In this document: positions 55,087 through 63,684 of the stretch, one piece after another
Layout: every line of letters begins with the position of its first letter
Position numbering within the stretch: position 1 is the stretch's first letter
Assembly: GCF_902506325.1 (NCBI RefSeq)
Contig: NZ_LR732328.1
Location: 1,237,071 to 1,301,070, forward strand
Direction of reading: 5' to 3'
Source of the DNA: Limnobacter sp. 130
GTDB lineage: Bacteria; Pseudomonadota; Gammaproteobacteria; Burkholderiales; Burkholderiaceae_B
DNA length: 64,000 bases
Translations under genes and position numbers: made by a program
The notes under the pieces: model-generated
What the model was told of the DNA's origin: nothing
Database searches by the model: none
What the model saw: the letters and a program-made list of their open reading frames with translations, nothing else

Positions 55087-55998
55087 TTAATCTGGCCAGT
55101 AATGCCAAATCAATTCGACCTGCTCATGGGCAACCGAGTTCTCGGTGTGCCGATGGATTCGACGGTACAGCCGAACTTCCATGTCAGTGAAATAAGGACC
55201 AGGAATTTTGCACAGACCAGAACCCTCGGCCACGGCACTTTCGGGCAGCCAGGCCACCCCCAAACCAGCCTCGCACATCGACTTCAGGCTTTCAGACATG
55301 TCGGTTTCGAACAGCGATTTTTTCAGGAAAAGCGGTCCCCCCTCCATGGCGATGTCTGTCATCTTTGACAGGTAAGCATGCTTGGAATACGACAAATAAG
55401 GCACTGGCAAGGGCGCCAGGGGGTCCAGCGAATACCTGGGGCCGCCTTCAGCGTTGACAGCGCTGTAGGGCTCAAACCGCTCAACACCCAATATTCGCAC
55501 CTCAAATTTGCTGGGATCAAGCTCAATCGGTTCACGGCTATGGTGGTAACACACCAAAAAATCGCTTGCACCGTCGGTGAAATAAAGCACAGCATCGTGC
55601 ACATTGCTTGCGGTCAGCTGAAAGCTGAGGTCGGGCAGTCGGTCGGCAAGCTTGGCTTTCAAACTGCTGACCCAGTGTGGCGCTTTGCTGCAGGCCAAGG
55701 TGTGCGGTACCACAAGCCGAATGGGTTGGCGGCTTTGTAAACTACCGCCCCGAACAATGGTGCGGGCCTGGCGGATTTGCTCGAGCATGGTGAGCGCCTG
55801 CTCGTAAAACACCTCGCCTTGAGGGCTCAGGCGTGTGGGGTATGAGCCCCGGTCGATCAGTTCGCAGCCCAACCACCCTTCTAGCGCCTGTATGCGCCGC
55901 GAAAAAGCAGGTTGTGTAACACATCTCAAGTTGGCCGCTTTTGAGAAATTCTTGGTTTGGGCCAGCGTGATGAAATCTTCAAGCCATTTGGTTTCCAT
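55087..55998 (-). CDS. LysR-type transcriptional regulator (HypT-like N-terminus)
   Basis: 303 residues. METKWLEDFITLAQTKNFSK with HTH AANLRCVTQPAFSRRIQALE resembles the HypT/YjiE subgroup. The effector domain follows from about residue 90. The ATG lies 20 bases inside the end of the ABC exporter gene. Being directly upstream of aspA and gltIJKL on the same strand it may regulate them; hypochlorite sensing as in HypT is only a possibility. Confidence 0.88.
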   Translation of the reverse strand: METKWLEDFITLAQTKNFSKAANLRCVTQPAFSRRIQALEGWLGCELIDRGSYPTRLSPQGEVFYEQALTMLEQIRQARTIVRGGSLQSRQPIRLVVPHTLACSKAPHWVSSLKAKLADRLPDLSFQLTASNVHDAVLYFTDGASDFLVCYHHSREPIELDPSKFEVRILGVERFEPYSAVNAEGGPRYSLDPLAPLPVPYLSYSKHAYLSKMTDIAMEGGPLFLKKSLFETDMSESLKSMCEAGLGVAWLPESAVAEGSGLCKIPGPYFTDMEVRLYRRIHRHTENSVAHEQVELIWHYWPD

Positions 55999-57817
55999 GG
56001 GCAGACGCGTTGGGTTGACTGTGCTGTTGAATCAGCCACATTCGGGCGTATTCACCGTTCTTGTCAAGTAATGATTCATGGCTGCCACTTTCAATCACCT
56101 CACCCTGACTAATCACGAGGATCTGATTGGCATGAACCACTGTGCTCAAGCGATGCGCGATGATCAAGGTGGTGCGGTTGCGCGACAACATTTGCAGCTC
56201 TTGCTGAATGGCGCGTTCGGACTTGGAATCAAGCGCAGAGGTTGCCTCGTCAAAAATGAGAATCGCCGGATTTTTCAGAATCGTTCGAGCAATGGCCACT
56301 CGCTGCTTTTCACCACCGGAAAGCTTCAAGCCGCGCTCACCCACTTGGGTGTTATACCCATCGGGCTGATTCACAATGAACTCGTGAATATGGGCTGCTT
56401 TGGCGGCAGCTTCAATTTCTGCCTGGGTTGCATCGGGCCGACCATAGGCAATGTTGTAAGCGATGGTGTCGTTGAACAGCACGGTGTCTTGAGGAACAAT
56501 GCCAATGTTTTTGCGCAGCGAAATTTGTGCAATATCCCGAATGTCTTGCCCATCGATCAGAATTGCACCGTCGGTGACTTCATAAAAACGGTACAGCAAA
56601 CGCGACAATGTGGATTTACCGGCACCACTGTGCCCAACCACCGCCACCGTGTGACCTGCTGGCACGGTGAATGACATGTTTTTAAGCACCATGCGGCGTT
56701 CATCGTACGCAAAATTTACATTGCGAAACTGGATTGCCCCACCTTTCACATGCAAGTCGGGCGCATCGGGTTTGTCCTTCACTTCCAGGTTTTCATCCAT
56801 CAAACCAAACATGCGTTCAATGTCAGCCAGGGCTTGTTTGATTTCACGGTAAATCACGCCGAGAAAATTCAGCGGTATGTACAACTGGATCATGAAAGCA
56901 TTGACCAACACCAGGTCGCCCAGAGTCATGGAACCATCCAGCACACCGGCAGTGGCACGCCACAACACCAAGGTAACAGCCACGGCGATAATTGCACTTT
57001 GTCCGGTGTTCAACAGGGTCAGCGACTTCTGGGATCGAATGGCAGCCTCTTGCCATGCCGCCATGCTTTTGTTGTATCTCTTGGACTCAAAACGTTCGTT
57101 GCCAAAGTACTTCACTGTTTCATAATTGATCAGAGAATCGACCGCCCGCACATTGGCTTTGGAGTCGAGATCATTCATGGTGCGGCGAAAATGAAGCCGC
57201 CACTCGGTAATTTTGACCGTGAAGAATATGTACAGTGACAATGCCACCGCAGTAATGGCGGAGAACCAGATGTCGTAGTTAATAAACAAATAGCCCACCA
57301 CCAAAACAATTTCAATCAGCGTGGGCAAGATGCTGTACAGGGTGTAGCTGACCAGGCTGGAAATGGCCCGGGACCCCCGCTCGATATCACGGGTCACACC
57401 ACCGGTTTGCCTGTTCAGGTGAAAACGCAGGGACAGCGCATGCAAATAGTCAAACACCTGTATGGCAATGGCACGAACCGCATTTTGGGTGACCCGTGCA
57501 AATAAAAACTCGCGCAGCTCAGTGAATACGGTGGTGGATAGCCGCAACAAACCATAGGCCACCAACAGCACAATTGGCATGGAAGCAGCCGCCAGCAGGG
57601 CATTGCTTTGTAACAACGGGGTTAGTGCGTCAATGATTTCCTTGAGCACCAAGGGCACGCCCATATTGGCCACTTTGGCCAGCACCAAACAGGCAATGGC
57701 AAAAATAACCCGCCATTTGTATTCCCAAAGGTAGGGCAAAAGCTGGGCAATGGTGCCCCAGTCGCTTCGTTTTCGGGGTCTTGGCGGGGCGGACTCCACC
57801 GGTGCGGTTCTGCGCAT
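55979..57817 (-). CDS. Atm1/HMT1-type ABC exporter
   Basis: 612-residue half-transporter. Six membrane helices span about residues 30-315, with the Atm1 hallmark NYETVKYFGNE (about 231-241) in the coupling region. NBD: Walker A GHSGAGKST (about 395-403), LSGGEKQRVAIART, Walker B LIFDEATSALD and IAHRLST. Bacterial Atm1 exporters move glutathione-metal complexes and protect against heavy metals. Start ATG at 57817 with GAGAAG six bases before; the upstream extension has no support. Confidence 0.92.
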   Translation of the reverse strand: MRRTAPVESAPPRPRKRSDWGTIAQLLPYLWEYKWRVIFAIACLVLAKVANMGVPLVLKEIIDALTPLLQSNALLAAASMPIVLLVAYGLLRLSTTVFTELREFLFARVTQNAVRAIAIQVFDYLHALSLRFHLNRQTGGVTRDIERGSRAISSLVSYTLYSILPTLIEIVLVVGYLFINYDIWFSAITAVALSLYIFFTVKITEWRLHFRRTMNDLDSKANVRAVDSLINYETVKYFGNERFESKRYNKSMAAWQEAAIRSQKSLTLLNTGQSAIIAVAVTLVLWRATAGVLDGSMTLGDLVLVNAFMIQLYIPLNFLGVIYREIKQALADIERMFGLMDENLEVKDKPDAPDLHVKGGAIQFRNVNFAYDERRMVLKNMSFTVPAGHTVAVVGHSGAGKSTLSRLLYRFYEVTDGAILIDGQDIRDIAQISLRKNIGIVPQDTVLFNDTIAYNIAYGRPDATQAEIEAAAKAAHIHEFIVNQPDGYNTQVGERGLKLSGGEKQRVAIARTILKNPAILIFDEATSALDSKSERAIQQELQMLSRNRTTLIIAHRLSTVVHANQILVISQGEVIESGSHESLLDKNGEYARMWLIQQHSQPNASAHGNQMA

Positions 57818-57912
57818 GCGATACTTCTCGGTACAAAAATAATAGGCGATGTGGGCAATGCTACCACCCGCCTTGCCGAACAGGTTACACACCACGCAGG
57901 AGACAAATTCAA

Positions 57913-58731
57913 ATGGCTAATATTCAAAACAAAGTGATTGTAATTACCGGTGCATCCGAGGGCATTGGTGCCGCCTTGGCAATTCAGTTGGCCCCCGGCA
58001 ACAAGCTGGTTTTGGCCGCACGCCGCCTTGAAAAATTGCAAGAAGTGGGCAAACAGGTTGAAGCCGCTGGAGGACAGGTCCATTGCGTGGCCTGCGACGT
58101 GATGGAACAGGATCAGTGCGAAAACCTGGTGGAAGAATCGGTGAAAGCCTTTGGTGGCATTGACATGATTGTGAACAATGCCGGGGTTTCAATGCACGCC
58201 TGGTTTGAAGACATTACCGATTTGGGCACTTTCGAGCGCTTGTTCCGCGTGAATGTCATGAGCATGGTGTGGATTACCCACAAGGCCTTGCCCCACATCA
58301 AGAAATCCAAAGGGTTGATTGTCGGCGTTTCAAGCCTGGCAGGCAAAACAGGTGTGCCAGCCCGCACCACCTATTGCACCAGCAAGTTCGCCATGAGCGG
58401 TTTTATGGAAGCACTGCGCATTGAACTGATGGGCACGGGTGTGGACGTGTGTGCCATTTTCCCCGGCGTGGTTGACACTGAAATTCGTCGCAACGGACTG
58501 AACCCCAATGGCCAACGTGCCGGGGTGTCTGGCCTGCGCGAGAAAGGCGCCATGACCGTTGAACAGTGCGTCAATGAAATAGTGGACGCCATGGCCGAGC
58601 GCAAACGCGAATGGGTGATGACAGCCAAGGGCCGCTTGGGCTTGAAGCTAAAGCCTTTCGTACCGGCTGTGATCGACAAAATGGCCAAAGACGCGCTGGA
58701 CGATGAACACGGCGGAAAACAATCTGCTTGA
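57913..58731 (+). CDS. short-chain dehydrogenase/reductase
   Basis: 272 residues. The cofactor motif is TGASEGIGAALA near the N-terminus; NNAG in MIVNNAGVSMHA; catalytic Ser in GVSSLAGKTG, and YCTSK holds the Tyr-x3-Lys. AARR after the second strand suggests NADP(H). The C-terminal portion is extended (KRKEWVMTAKGRLG type), like DHRS7-like SDRs. Substrate unknown. Divergent from the Atm1-like gene. The start has AGGAG ten bases upstream. Confidence 0.9.
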   Translation: MANIQNKVIVITGASEGIGAALAIQLAPGNKLVLAARRLEKLQEVGKQVEAAGGQVHCVACDVMEQDQCENLVEESVKAFGGIDMIVNNAGVSMHAWFEDITDLGTFERLFRVNVMSMVWITHKALPHIKKSKGLIVGVSSLAGKTGVPARTTYCTSKFAMSGFMEALRIELMGTGVDVCAIFPGVVDTEIRRNGLNPNGQRAGVSGLREKGAMTVEQCVNEIVDAMAERKREWVMTAKGRLGLKLKPFVPAVIDKMAKDALDDEHGGKQSA

Positions 58732-58747
58732 TTGAATTCGCGTGGCG

Positions 58748-59149
58748 TCAGGCACCAAATAAAATAACAGCCTGAACCACGCCCGCCACCAAAGCCAGCG
58801 CCAAGGCAACACCCAACACAGTCACAGCTTTTCTGTTGGCTTCAATTTGTGCGACCAGTTGGGTGTTCTGGCTCGCCAATTCCTTGATCACTTCAGCGGA
58901 CTGAACCACTTGGGTCTGCAAATCTGAAATTGTTTGCTCAGCGGCATGCAAGCGGTGCTCCAGTTTCTCGACCGCCTCGGGGTCGCTGGCCAAAATAACA
59001 TCGCTTACTTCGCTGCCTGTTTCATCGTAGACCTTTTTCTTGGACACGCTGTTCCACAGCTTGACTGCACCGTCTGCCACTTTCGGCGCATTTTTGATCA
59101 CTTCGCCCCAAGGCACCATTTGCAACACTGTTACCCAACCTGCCGGCAT
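58748..59149 (-). CDS. hypothetical coiled-coil protein with C-terminal membrane anchor
   Basis: 133 residues, not recognised. From about 55 to 105 a heptad pattern predicts a coiled coil (EKLEHRLHAAEQTISDLQTQ and following), and residues 110-131 form one membrane helix (VTVLGVALALALVAGVVQAV). The N-terminal 50 residues are amphipathic (EVIKNAPKVADGAVKLWNSV). GAGG five bases before the ATG supports the start. A tail-anchored protein with cytoplasmic coiled coil is likely. It is convergent with the SDR gene. Confidence 0.8.
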   Translation of the reverse strand: MPAGWVTVLQMVPWGEVIKNAPKVADGAVKLWNSVSKKKVYDETGSEVSDVILASDPEAVEKLEHRLHAAEQTISDLQTQVVQSAEVIKELASQNTQLVAQIEANRKAVTVLGVALALALVAGVVQAVILFGA

Positions 59150-59294
59150 TGTTCCCTCAATTCATGGACTCACTAAAGCACCATTATCGTCGGTTTCACG
59201 AATTCGGGTTGGTAGCGTGCACCTAGAATGAAATGCGGACTCTAGGCGCTCGGCGTTACAATTGTGACCCGAACCAACAACAAAGCACCTGCAC

Positions 59295-59699
59295 ATGACC
59301 ACACCCAAGCCAATTTTGCTGCCAGTTGACCGTGAACCCGTGATTCGGGTGATTCCAATGCCCAAAGACTCCAATGCGTCGGGTGACGTATTTGGCGGCT
59401 GGATTATGGCGCAGGTGGACTTGGCGGGTTCAGTGCCCGCTACAGCACATGCCAAAGGCAGGATAGTCACCGTGGCGGTGAACGAATTCATTTTCAAAGA
59501 ACCCGTGTTTGTGGGCGATTTGTGCAGCTTTTACGCCGAGGTGGTCAAGGTTGGCAGAACTTCCATGCAGATTTACGTGGAAGTTTTTGCCCAACGCCGC
59601 TTGAAACCCGATGATGTGGCCAAGGTGACAGAGGCCTATGTGACTTATGTTGCAGTGGACGAGAATCGAAATTCTCGGCCTGTGGATCCGCTGAAATAA
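59295..59699 (+). CDS. YciA-like acyl-CoA thioesterase
   Basis: 134-residue hot-dog fold protein. RVIPMPKDSNASGDVFGGWI includes the catalytic Asp/Asn region (SNxxGDVFGGW), and TVAVNEFIFKEPVFVGDLCS is the second conserved strand. YciA hydrolyses short and medium acyl-CoA. Convergent with the GntR gene, ten bases apart. Confidence 0.93.
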   Translation: MTTPKPILLPVDREPVIRVIPMPKDSNASGDVFGGWIMAQVDLAGSVPATAHAKGRIVTVAVNEFIFKEPVFVGDLCSFYAEVVKVGRTSMQIYVEVFAQRRLKPDDVAKVTEAYVTYVAVDENRNSRPVDPLK

Positions 59700-59709
59700 G
59701 GCGTTCGCT

Positions 59710-60585
59710 TTAGAAGTGAGTGAGGTCCTGTTGATGCATCTCGAATGCGAACTCGACCTCGTTCACGTGCTGCCATGAGCTTTGGCCCTTGGCCTGTTTG
59801 CGCGACAACTCAATGCGGTAATCGTAGCGATCCGGGCGATACAGGCCTTTGAGTACTTGCACGGGCCTGCCGTTTTCATCGTAGGCCACCCTTGAAATGG
59901 CCAGCAACGGAGCGCCCACTGGCACACCCAAAGCATAGGCCACAGACGCATCGGCCAGACGCGCAGAAATGGTTTGCCGGGCTTTGGCGACCTTAACGCC
60001 CGCTTCTTCCAGCAGGACCAGAATGGGAAACTCGCGCAGCCGTCGGCGACAAATTCGACCTGACAGATCCTGAGGGATGAAACTGGTGAGGTGCGCCACG
60101 GGCTGGCCATCAAGCTGACGAATGCGGATAAGCTTTTCAACAATCGCGTCGCTTGGCAGGTGCAGCAGTGTTGCAATGTCGGGGGGAGGCAGAATTCGTT
60201 TTGATGTGATGAGCTGCAAATCGGAAGAGTCACCACTGGCTTGCAAACGCATGGCCGAAGCACTCAGCAACTGGCTTTGCCCCACCGAAGAATTGCGAGA
60301 CTCGGTGCGCGGCTTTACAAAGGTGCCCTTGCCACGCCCCCGCGCGACCAAGCCCTCTTTGACCAGGTCTTGCAGTGCGCGACGCATGGTAACCCTGGAC
60401 ACGTTGAATTGCTCAGCCAAAACCAACTCACCAGGCAAAGGCTTGGTGTCGTAGTGGCCTTCGATAATCCGCTCGCGCAAGATCAGGTAAATTTGGTGGT
60501 ATAGAGGAACAACTTGATTCGGGTCTAGTTTGCTGTCACCGAAATTGGATTCTTCTTGAGAGGCGGAGGGAAACTGACTATCCAT
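59710..60585 (-). CDS. GntR-family regulator with UTRA domain (HutC subfamily)
   Basis: 291 residues. The winged helix-turn-helix is in LVLAEQFNVSRVTMRRALQD with LVKEGLVARGRGKGTFV as the wing. The UTRA effector domain covers about 110-275. It lies downstream of tctCBA on the same strand, so a repressor responding to the transported carboxylate is likely. It has its own upstream region with repeat elements that may be autoregulatory. Confidence 0.92.
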   Translation of the reverse strand: MDSQFPSASQEESNFGDSKLDPNQVVPLYHQIYLILRERIIEGHYDTKPLPGELVLAEQFNVSRVTMRRALQDLVKEGLVARGRGKGTFVKPRTESRNSSVGQSQLLSASAMRLQASGDSSDLQLITSKRILPPPDIATLLHLPSDAIVEKLIRIRQLDGQPVAHLTSFIPQDLSGRICRRRLREFPILVLLEEAGVKVAKARQTISARLADASVAYALGVPVGAPLLAISRVAYDENGRPVQVLKGLYRPDRYDYRIELSRKQAKGQSSWQHVNEVEFAFEMHQQDLTHF

Positions 60586-60589
60586 TCGT

Positions 60590-60660
60590 ACTGTCCAAAT
60601 GCTTCAGAGCTACGATTGGATAATACAACACAATGCAACACAATTCATACTGTATGCACG
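60590..60660. promoter_or_regulatory. candidate GntR operator region
   Basis: CAACACAAT occurs twice in direct repeat with a period of ten (60626-60634 and 60636-60644). Next to it CATAC-T-GTATG (60646-60656) is an exact dyad of the half-site kind bound by GntR/HutC dimers; TACTGT recurs near 60592. TATTAT on the minus strand overlaps and could be the -10 box of the gntR gene. Confidence 0.5.
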
Positions 60661-60671
60661 CCTGAAAGACA

Positions 60672-60706
60672 CAAGGGCCACTGAAACAACGCTTCAATGG
60701 CCCTTG
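60672..60706 (-). terminator. hairpin after tctA
   Basis: CAAGGGCCA pairs with TGGCCCTTG, with an additional inner TGAA/TTCA pairing, 24 bases after the tctA stop codon. The following sequence has only a short T run on the minus strand, so termination may be partial. Confidence 0.6.
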
Positions 60707-60729
60707 GGCAACAACATATTTGCAAGAAC

Positions 60730-62232
60730 TTATTCCTCGTGGAATGCCTCTTCGCGCTTCTTGCGAATGGAAGGCAGGAACACCACGATCAGGGCAATTG
60801 CTGCAATGGCCAGCATGGTTGCACTGATTGGTCGTGTCACAAGCACCGAGAAATCACCACGCGAGAGCAACAAGGCCCTGCGCAGGTACTCTTCCATCAT
60901 TGGGCCAAGAATGAAGCCGAGCAACAAGGGCGCGGGCTCACACTTTAGCTTGGAGAAGATATAACCCAACACCCCGAAACCGGCCAGTAGATACACATCA
61001 AACAACTTGTTGCCCAAACTGAACACGCCGATGCAGCAGAACACGAGAATCATCGGGTACAAGAAGTGGTAAGGCACGGAAATCATTTTGACCCAGATGC
61101 CGATTAAAGGCAGGTTCAAAATCACGAGGAACAGGTTGCCGATCCACATGGACACAATAATGCCCCAGAACAAGCCGGGTTGCTCGGTCATGACCGCCGG
61201 CCCCGGAGTAATGCCCTGAATGATCATGGCGCCGATCATCAAGGCCATGACTGGATTGGACGGAATGCCCAGCGTGAGCAATGGGATAAACGAAGTTTGC
61301 GCACCCGCATTGTTGGCAGACTCTGGACCCGCAACACCTTCGATCGCCCCTTTGCCGAAACGCTCTGGCGTTTTCGAGATTTTCTTTTCAATGGAGTAAG
61401 AAGCAAACGAAGCCAACATGGCACCACCACCAGGCAAAATTCCCAGCAATGAACCGAGCCCGGTGCCACGGACGATTGGCCACGCCATGCGCTTGAGATC
61501 GTCTTTGTTGGGCATCAAACCCTCGACCTTGCTGACCATTGCAGAGCGCAGGTGCTCTTCTTCGAGGTTCTTGATGATTTCACCAAGACCGAACATGCCC
61601 ATGGCCAAAATCACGAAGTTGATGCCTTCAGCCATGTAGGGTGTGTCGAAGGTGTAACGCTCCATGCCGGAGTTCACGTCAGTACCCGCCATGCCCAGCA
61701 ATAAACCCAGCACGATCATGCCGAATGCTTGCAACAGGGAACCGCTGGCCAGCACCACTGAGGCCACCAGACCAACCACCATCAGTGAAAAATATTCAGC
61801 CGCACCAAATTGCAAGGCAATGTCAGCCAAAGGTGGCGCAAACAATGCCAGCAAAACGGTTGCGAAAGTACCGGCAACGAAAGAGCCGATTGCAGCCGTA
61901 GCCAGGGCTTTGCCCGCCTTGCCCTGACGAGCCATTTGATAACCATCAAGCGCGGTAACCACCGACGAGGATTCGCCTGGCAGGTTAACAAGAATGGCTG
62001 TTGTGGAGCCACCATACTGCGCGCCATAGTAAATACCAGACAGCATGATGAGTGATGACACTGGCGGCAGGCCAAAGGTGATTGGCAACAACATGGCAAT
62101 GGTTGCCGTGGGGCCCAAGCCGGGTAGCACGCCAATTGCAGTGCCCAGAAAAACACCGATCAGGCAGAACAACAGGTTATGGATCGTGAAGGCTGTTTCA
62201 AGACCCAGTGAAAGATTAGCGAGAAGTTCCAT
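60730..62232 (-). CDS. tctA: tripartite tricarboxylate transporter large membrane subunit
   Basis: 500-residue protein of the TctA family with 10-12 membrane helices. Characteristic words are [20 protein letters not shown], the [20 protein letters not shown] loop, and [20 protein letters not shown]. It imports tri- or dicarboxylates with a cation gradient. ATG at 62232, two bases after the tctB stop; a start six codons earlier is possible but overlaps tctB. Confidence 0.96.
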   Translation of the reverse strand: MELLANLSLGLETAFTIHNLLFCLIGVFLGTAIGVLPGLGPTATIAMLLPITFGLPPVSSLIMLSGIYYGAQYGGSTTAILVNLPGESSSVVTALDGYQMARQGKAGKALATAAIGSFVAGTFATVLLALFAPPLADIALQFGAAEYFSLMVVGLVASVVLASGSLLQAFGMIVLGLLLGMAGTDVNSGMERYTFDTPYMAEGINFVILAMGMFGLGEIIKNLEEEHLRSAMVSKVEGLMPNKDDLKRMAWPIVRGTGLGSLLGILPGGGAMLASFASYSIEKKISKTPERFGKGAIEGVAGPESANNAGAQTSFIPLLTLGIPSNPVMALMIGAMIIQGITPGPAVMTEQPGLFWGIIVSMWIGNLFLVILNLPLIGIWVKMISVPYHFLYPMILVFCCIGVFSLGNKLFDVYLLAGFGVLGYIFSKLKCEPAPLLLGFILGPMMEEYLRRALLLSRGDFSVLVTRPISATMLAIAAIALIVVFLPSIRKKREEAFHEE

Positions 62233-62234
62233 GA

Positions 62235-62687
62235 TTACATTCCAAACCAAGACCCAAAAATGGGCAGCGGAATACCCAAGCCTTTGACAAACACAAGGCT
62301 ACAAAAAATAGCTGCGCCAAAAGCGATACCCAGGGTGAACTTCCAATTGAAGAATTTGCTGGCCATTGCAGAAATACCAAATAGCGTCATCACCGCAATT
62401 GCCAAACCTGCGCCTTCCACCAGCAAGGCAAATGCAATGATGGAGACAGTCACATAAATAATTTTTGCAAAAGGAAAACCTTCAAGAGGTTCACCTTGAA
62501 CAAAGAAAGAACGAACGAGTGAAGCGGTTCCGATCAATATGAGCAAACCACTGAGCACTTTGGGGAAATAACCGGGGCCCATGCTGATGGCTGCGCCCAT
62601 TTCATAGTCAGCAGCCATGTACAAAGCTGCTGCACCGATAATCAGGTACAGCAGCCCGGCCCAAAAGTCACGTAAATCTTTTGGCAT
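62235..62687 (-). CDS. tctB: tripartite tricarboxylate transporter small membrane subunit
   Basis: 150 residues with four membrane helices, as expected for TctB. The start MPKDLRDFWAGLLYLIIGAA and the GPGYFPKVLSGLLILIGTA stretch are family features. It forms the membrane complex with TctA. Confidence 0.93.
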   Translation of the reverse strand: MPKDLRDFWAGLLYLIIGAAALYMAADYEMGAAISMGPGYFPKVLSGLLILIGTASLVRSFFVQGEPLEGFPFAKIIYVTVSIIAFALLVEGAGLAIAVMTLFGISAMASKFFNWKFTLGIAFGAAIFCSLVFVKGLGIPLPIFGSWFGM

Positions 62688-62706
62688 TTTGAGTCTCAGT
62701 TATTGA

Positions 62707-63684
62707 TCAGTCAGCGTACTGACCAGCTTTGTCGATAATTGGCTTCCAGCGGGCAATTTCTGCATCCAGATGCTTGCGGTGTGCTGCAGGCGTGGCTCGC
62801 TCGGCGCTCACTGGCTCAGTTCCCAATTCGGCAAAACGGGAAATCACGTTGGGGTCTTTCAGCGCAACATTCAGTGCTTTGTTCAAACGGTCAATGATGG
62901 GCTTGGGTGTGCCTTTGGGCGCATACAAACCGTGCCAAACGGCCACTTCAAAGCCTGGCAAACCGGCTTTGTCCAGCGTTGGCAAGTCGGACAATGAAGC
63001 CACTGGAGTTTTGGTGGTGACTGCATAACCCTTGATTTTTCCGCCCTTGATTTGGCTGGTCGTGTTGGTGGTTTGGTCACACATAAAGTCAACCTGACCG
63101 CCCAACAAATCATTCATGGCTGGGCCTGTGCCCTTGTAAGGTACTGTTGTAAGGTCTACACCCACAGCAGTCTGGAACAACATGCCGCACAGGTGCGAAG
63201 CTGAACCGATACCTGCGTTGGCGTAAGTCACTTTGTCTTTGTTTGCTTTGATGTAAGCCAAGAGCTCTTGCATGTTTTTGGCAGGCATGTTGCCGCGAGC
63301 CACAATGGTCATGGGCACATCGGTGACCAAGCCAATGGTTTCGAAATCAGAAGAAGCGTTGTAAGACAATTTGCGGTACAGCGAAGGTGCTGTGGATTGA
63401 CCAATGTGATGCAGGAAAACATTGTAACCATCGGGTGCAGAGCGTGCTGCTTTGCCAGCTGCCAGCGTACCGCCAGCACCACCCAGGTTTTCAACAATCA
63501 CTTGCTGACCAAGGTCTTTGGACATGGACTGTGCGATCAGACGACCAACCGTGTCAGTTGGGCCACCCGCTGCAAACGGAATCAGCATGGTGATGACTTT
63601 GGATGGGTAAGCATCTTGTGCCTGAACAGAACCCATCAAGCCCAACAGGGCCACTGCCAATACGGATTTAATCGATTTCTTCAC
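62707..63684 (-). CDS. tctC: Bug-family tricarboxylate binding protein (TctC)
   Basis: 325 residues with signal peptide MKKSIKSVLAVALLGLMGSV ending VQAQ. YPSKVITMLIPFAAGGPTDT and GGAGGTLAAGKAARSAPDGY are the Bug signatures for carboxylate binding. Bug proteins are greatly expanded in Burkholderiales and bind citrate or other carboxylates. First gene of tctCBA, preceded by AGGAG before the ATG. Confidence 0.96.
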   Translation of the reverse strand: MKKSIKSVLAVALLGLMGSVQAQDAYPSKVITMLIPFAAGGPTDTVGRLIAQSMSKDLGQQVIVENLGGAGGTLAAGKAARSAPDGYNVFLHHIGQSTAPSLYRKLSYNASSDFETIGLVTDVPMTIVARGNMPAKNMQELLAYIKANKDKVTYANAGIGSASHLCGMLFQTAVGVDLTTVPYKGTGPAMNDLLGGQVDFMCDQTTNTTSQIKGGKIKGYAVTTKTPVASLSDLPTLDKAGLPGFEVAVWHGLYAPKGTPKPIIDRLNKALNVALKDPNVISRFAELGTEPVSAERATPAAHRKHLDAEIARWKPIIDKAGQYAD

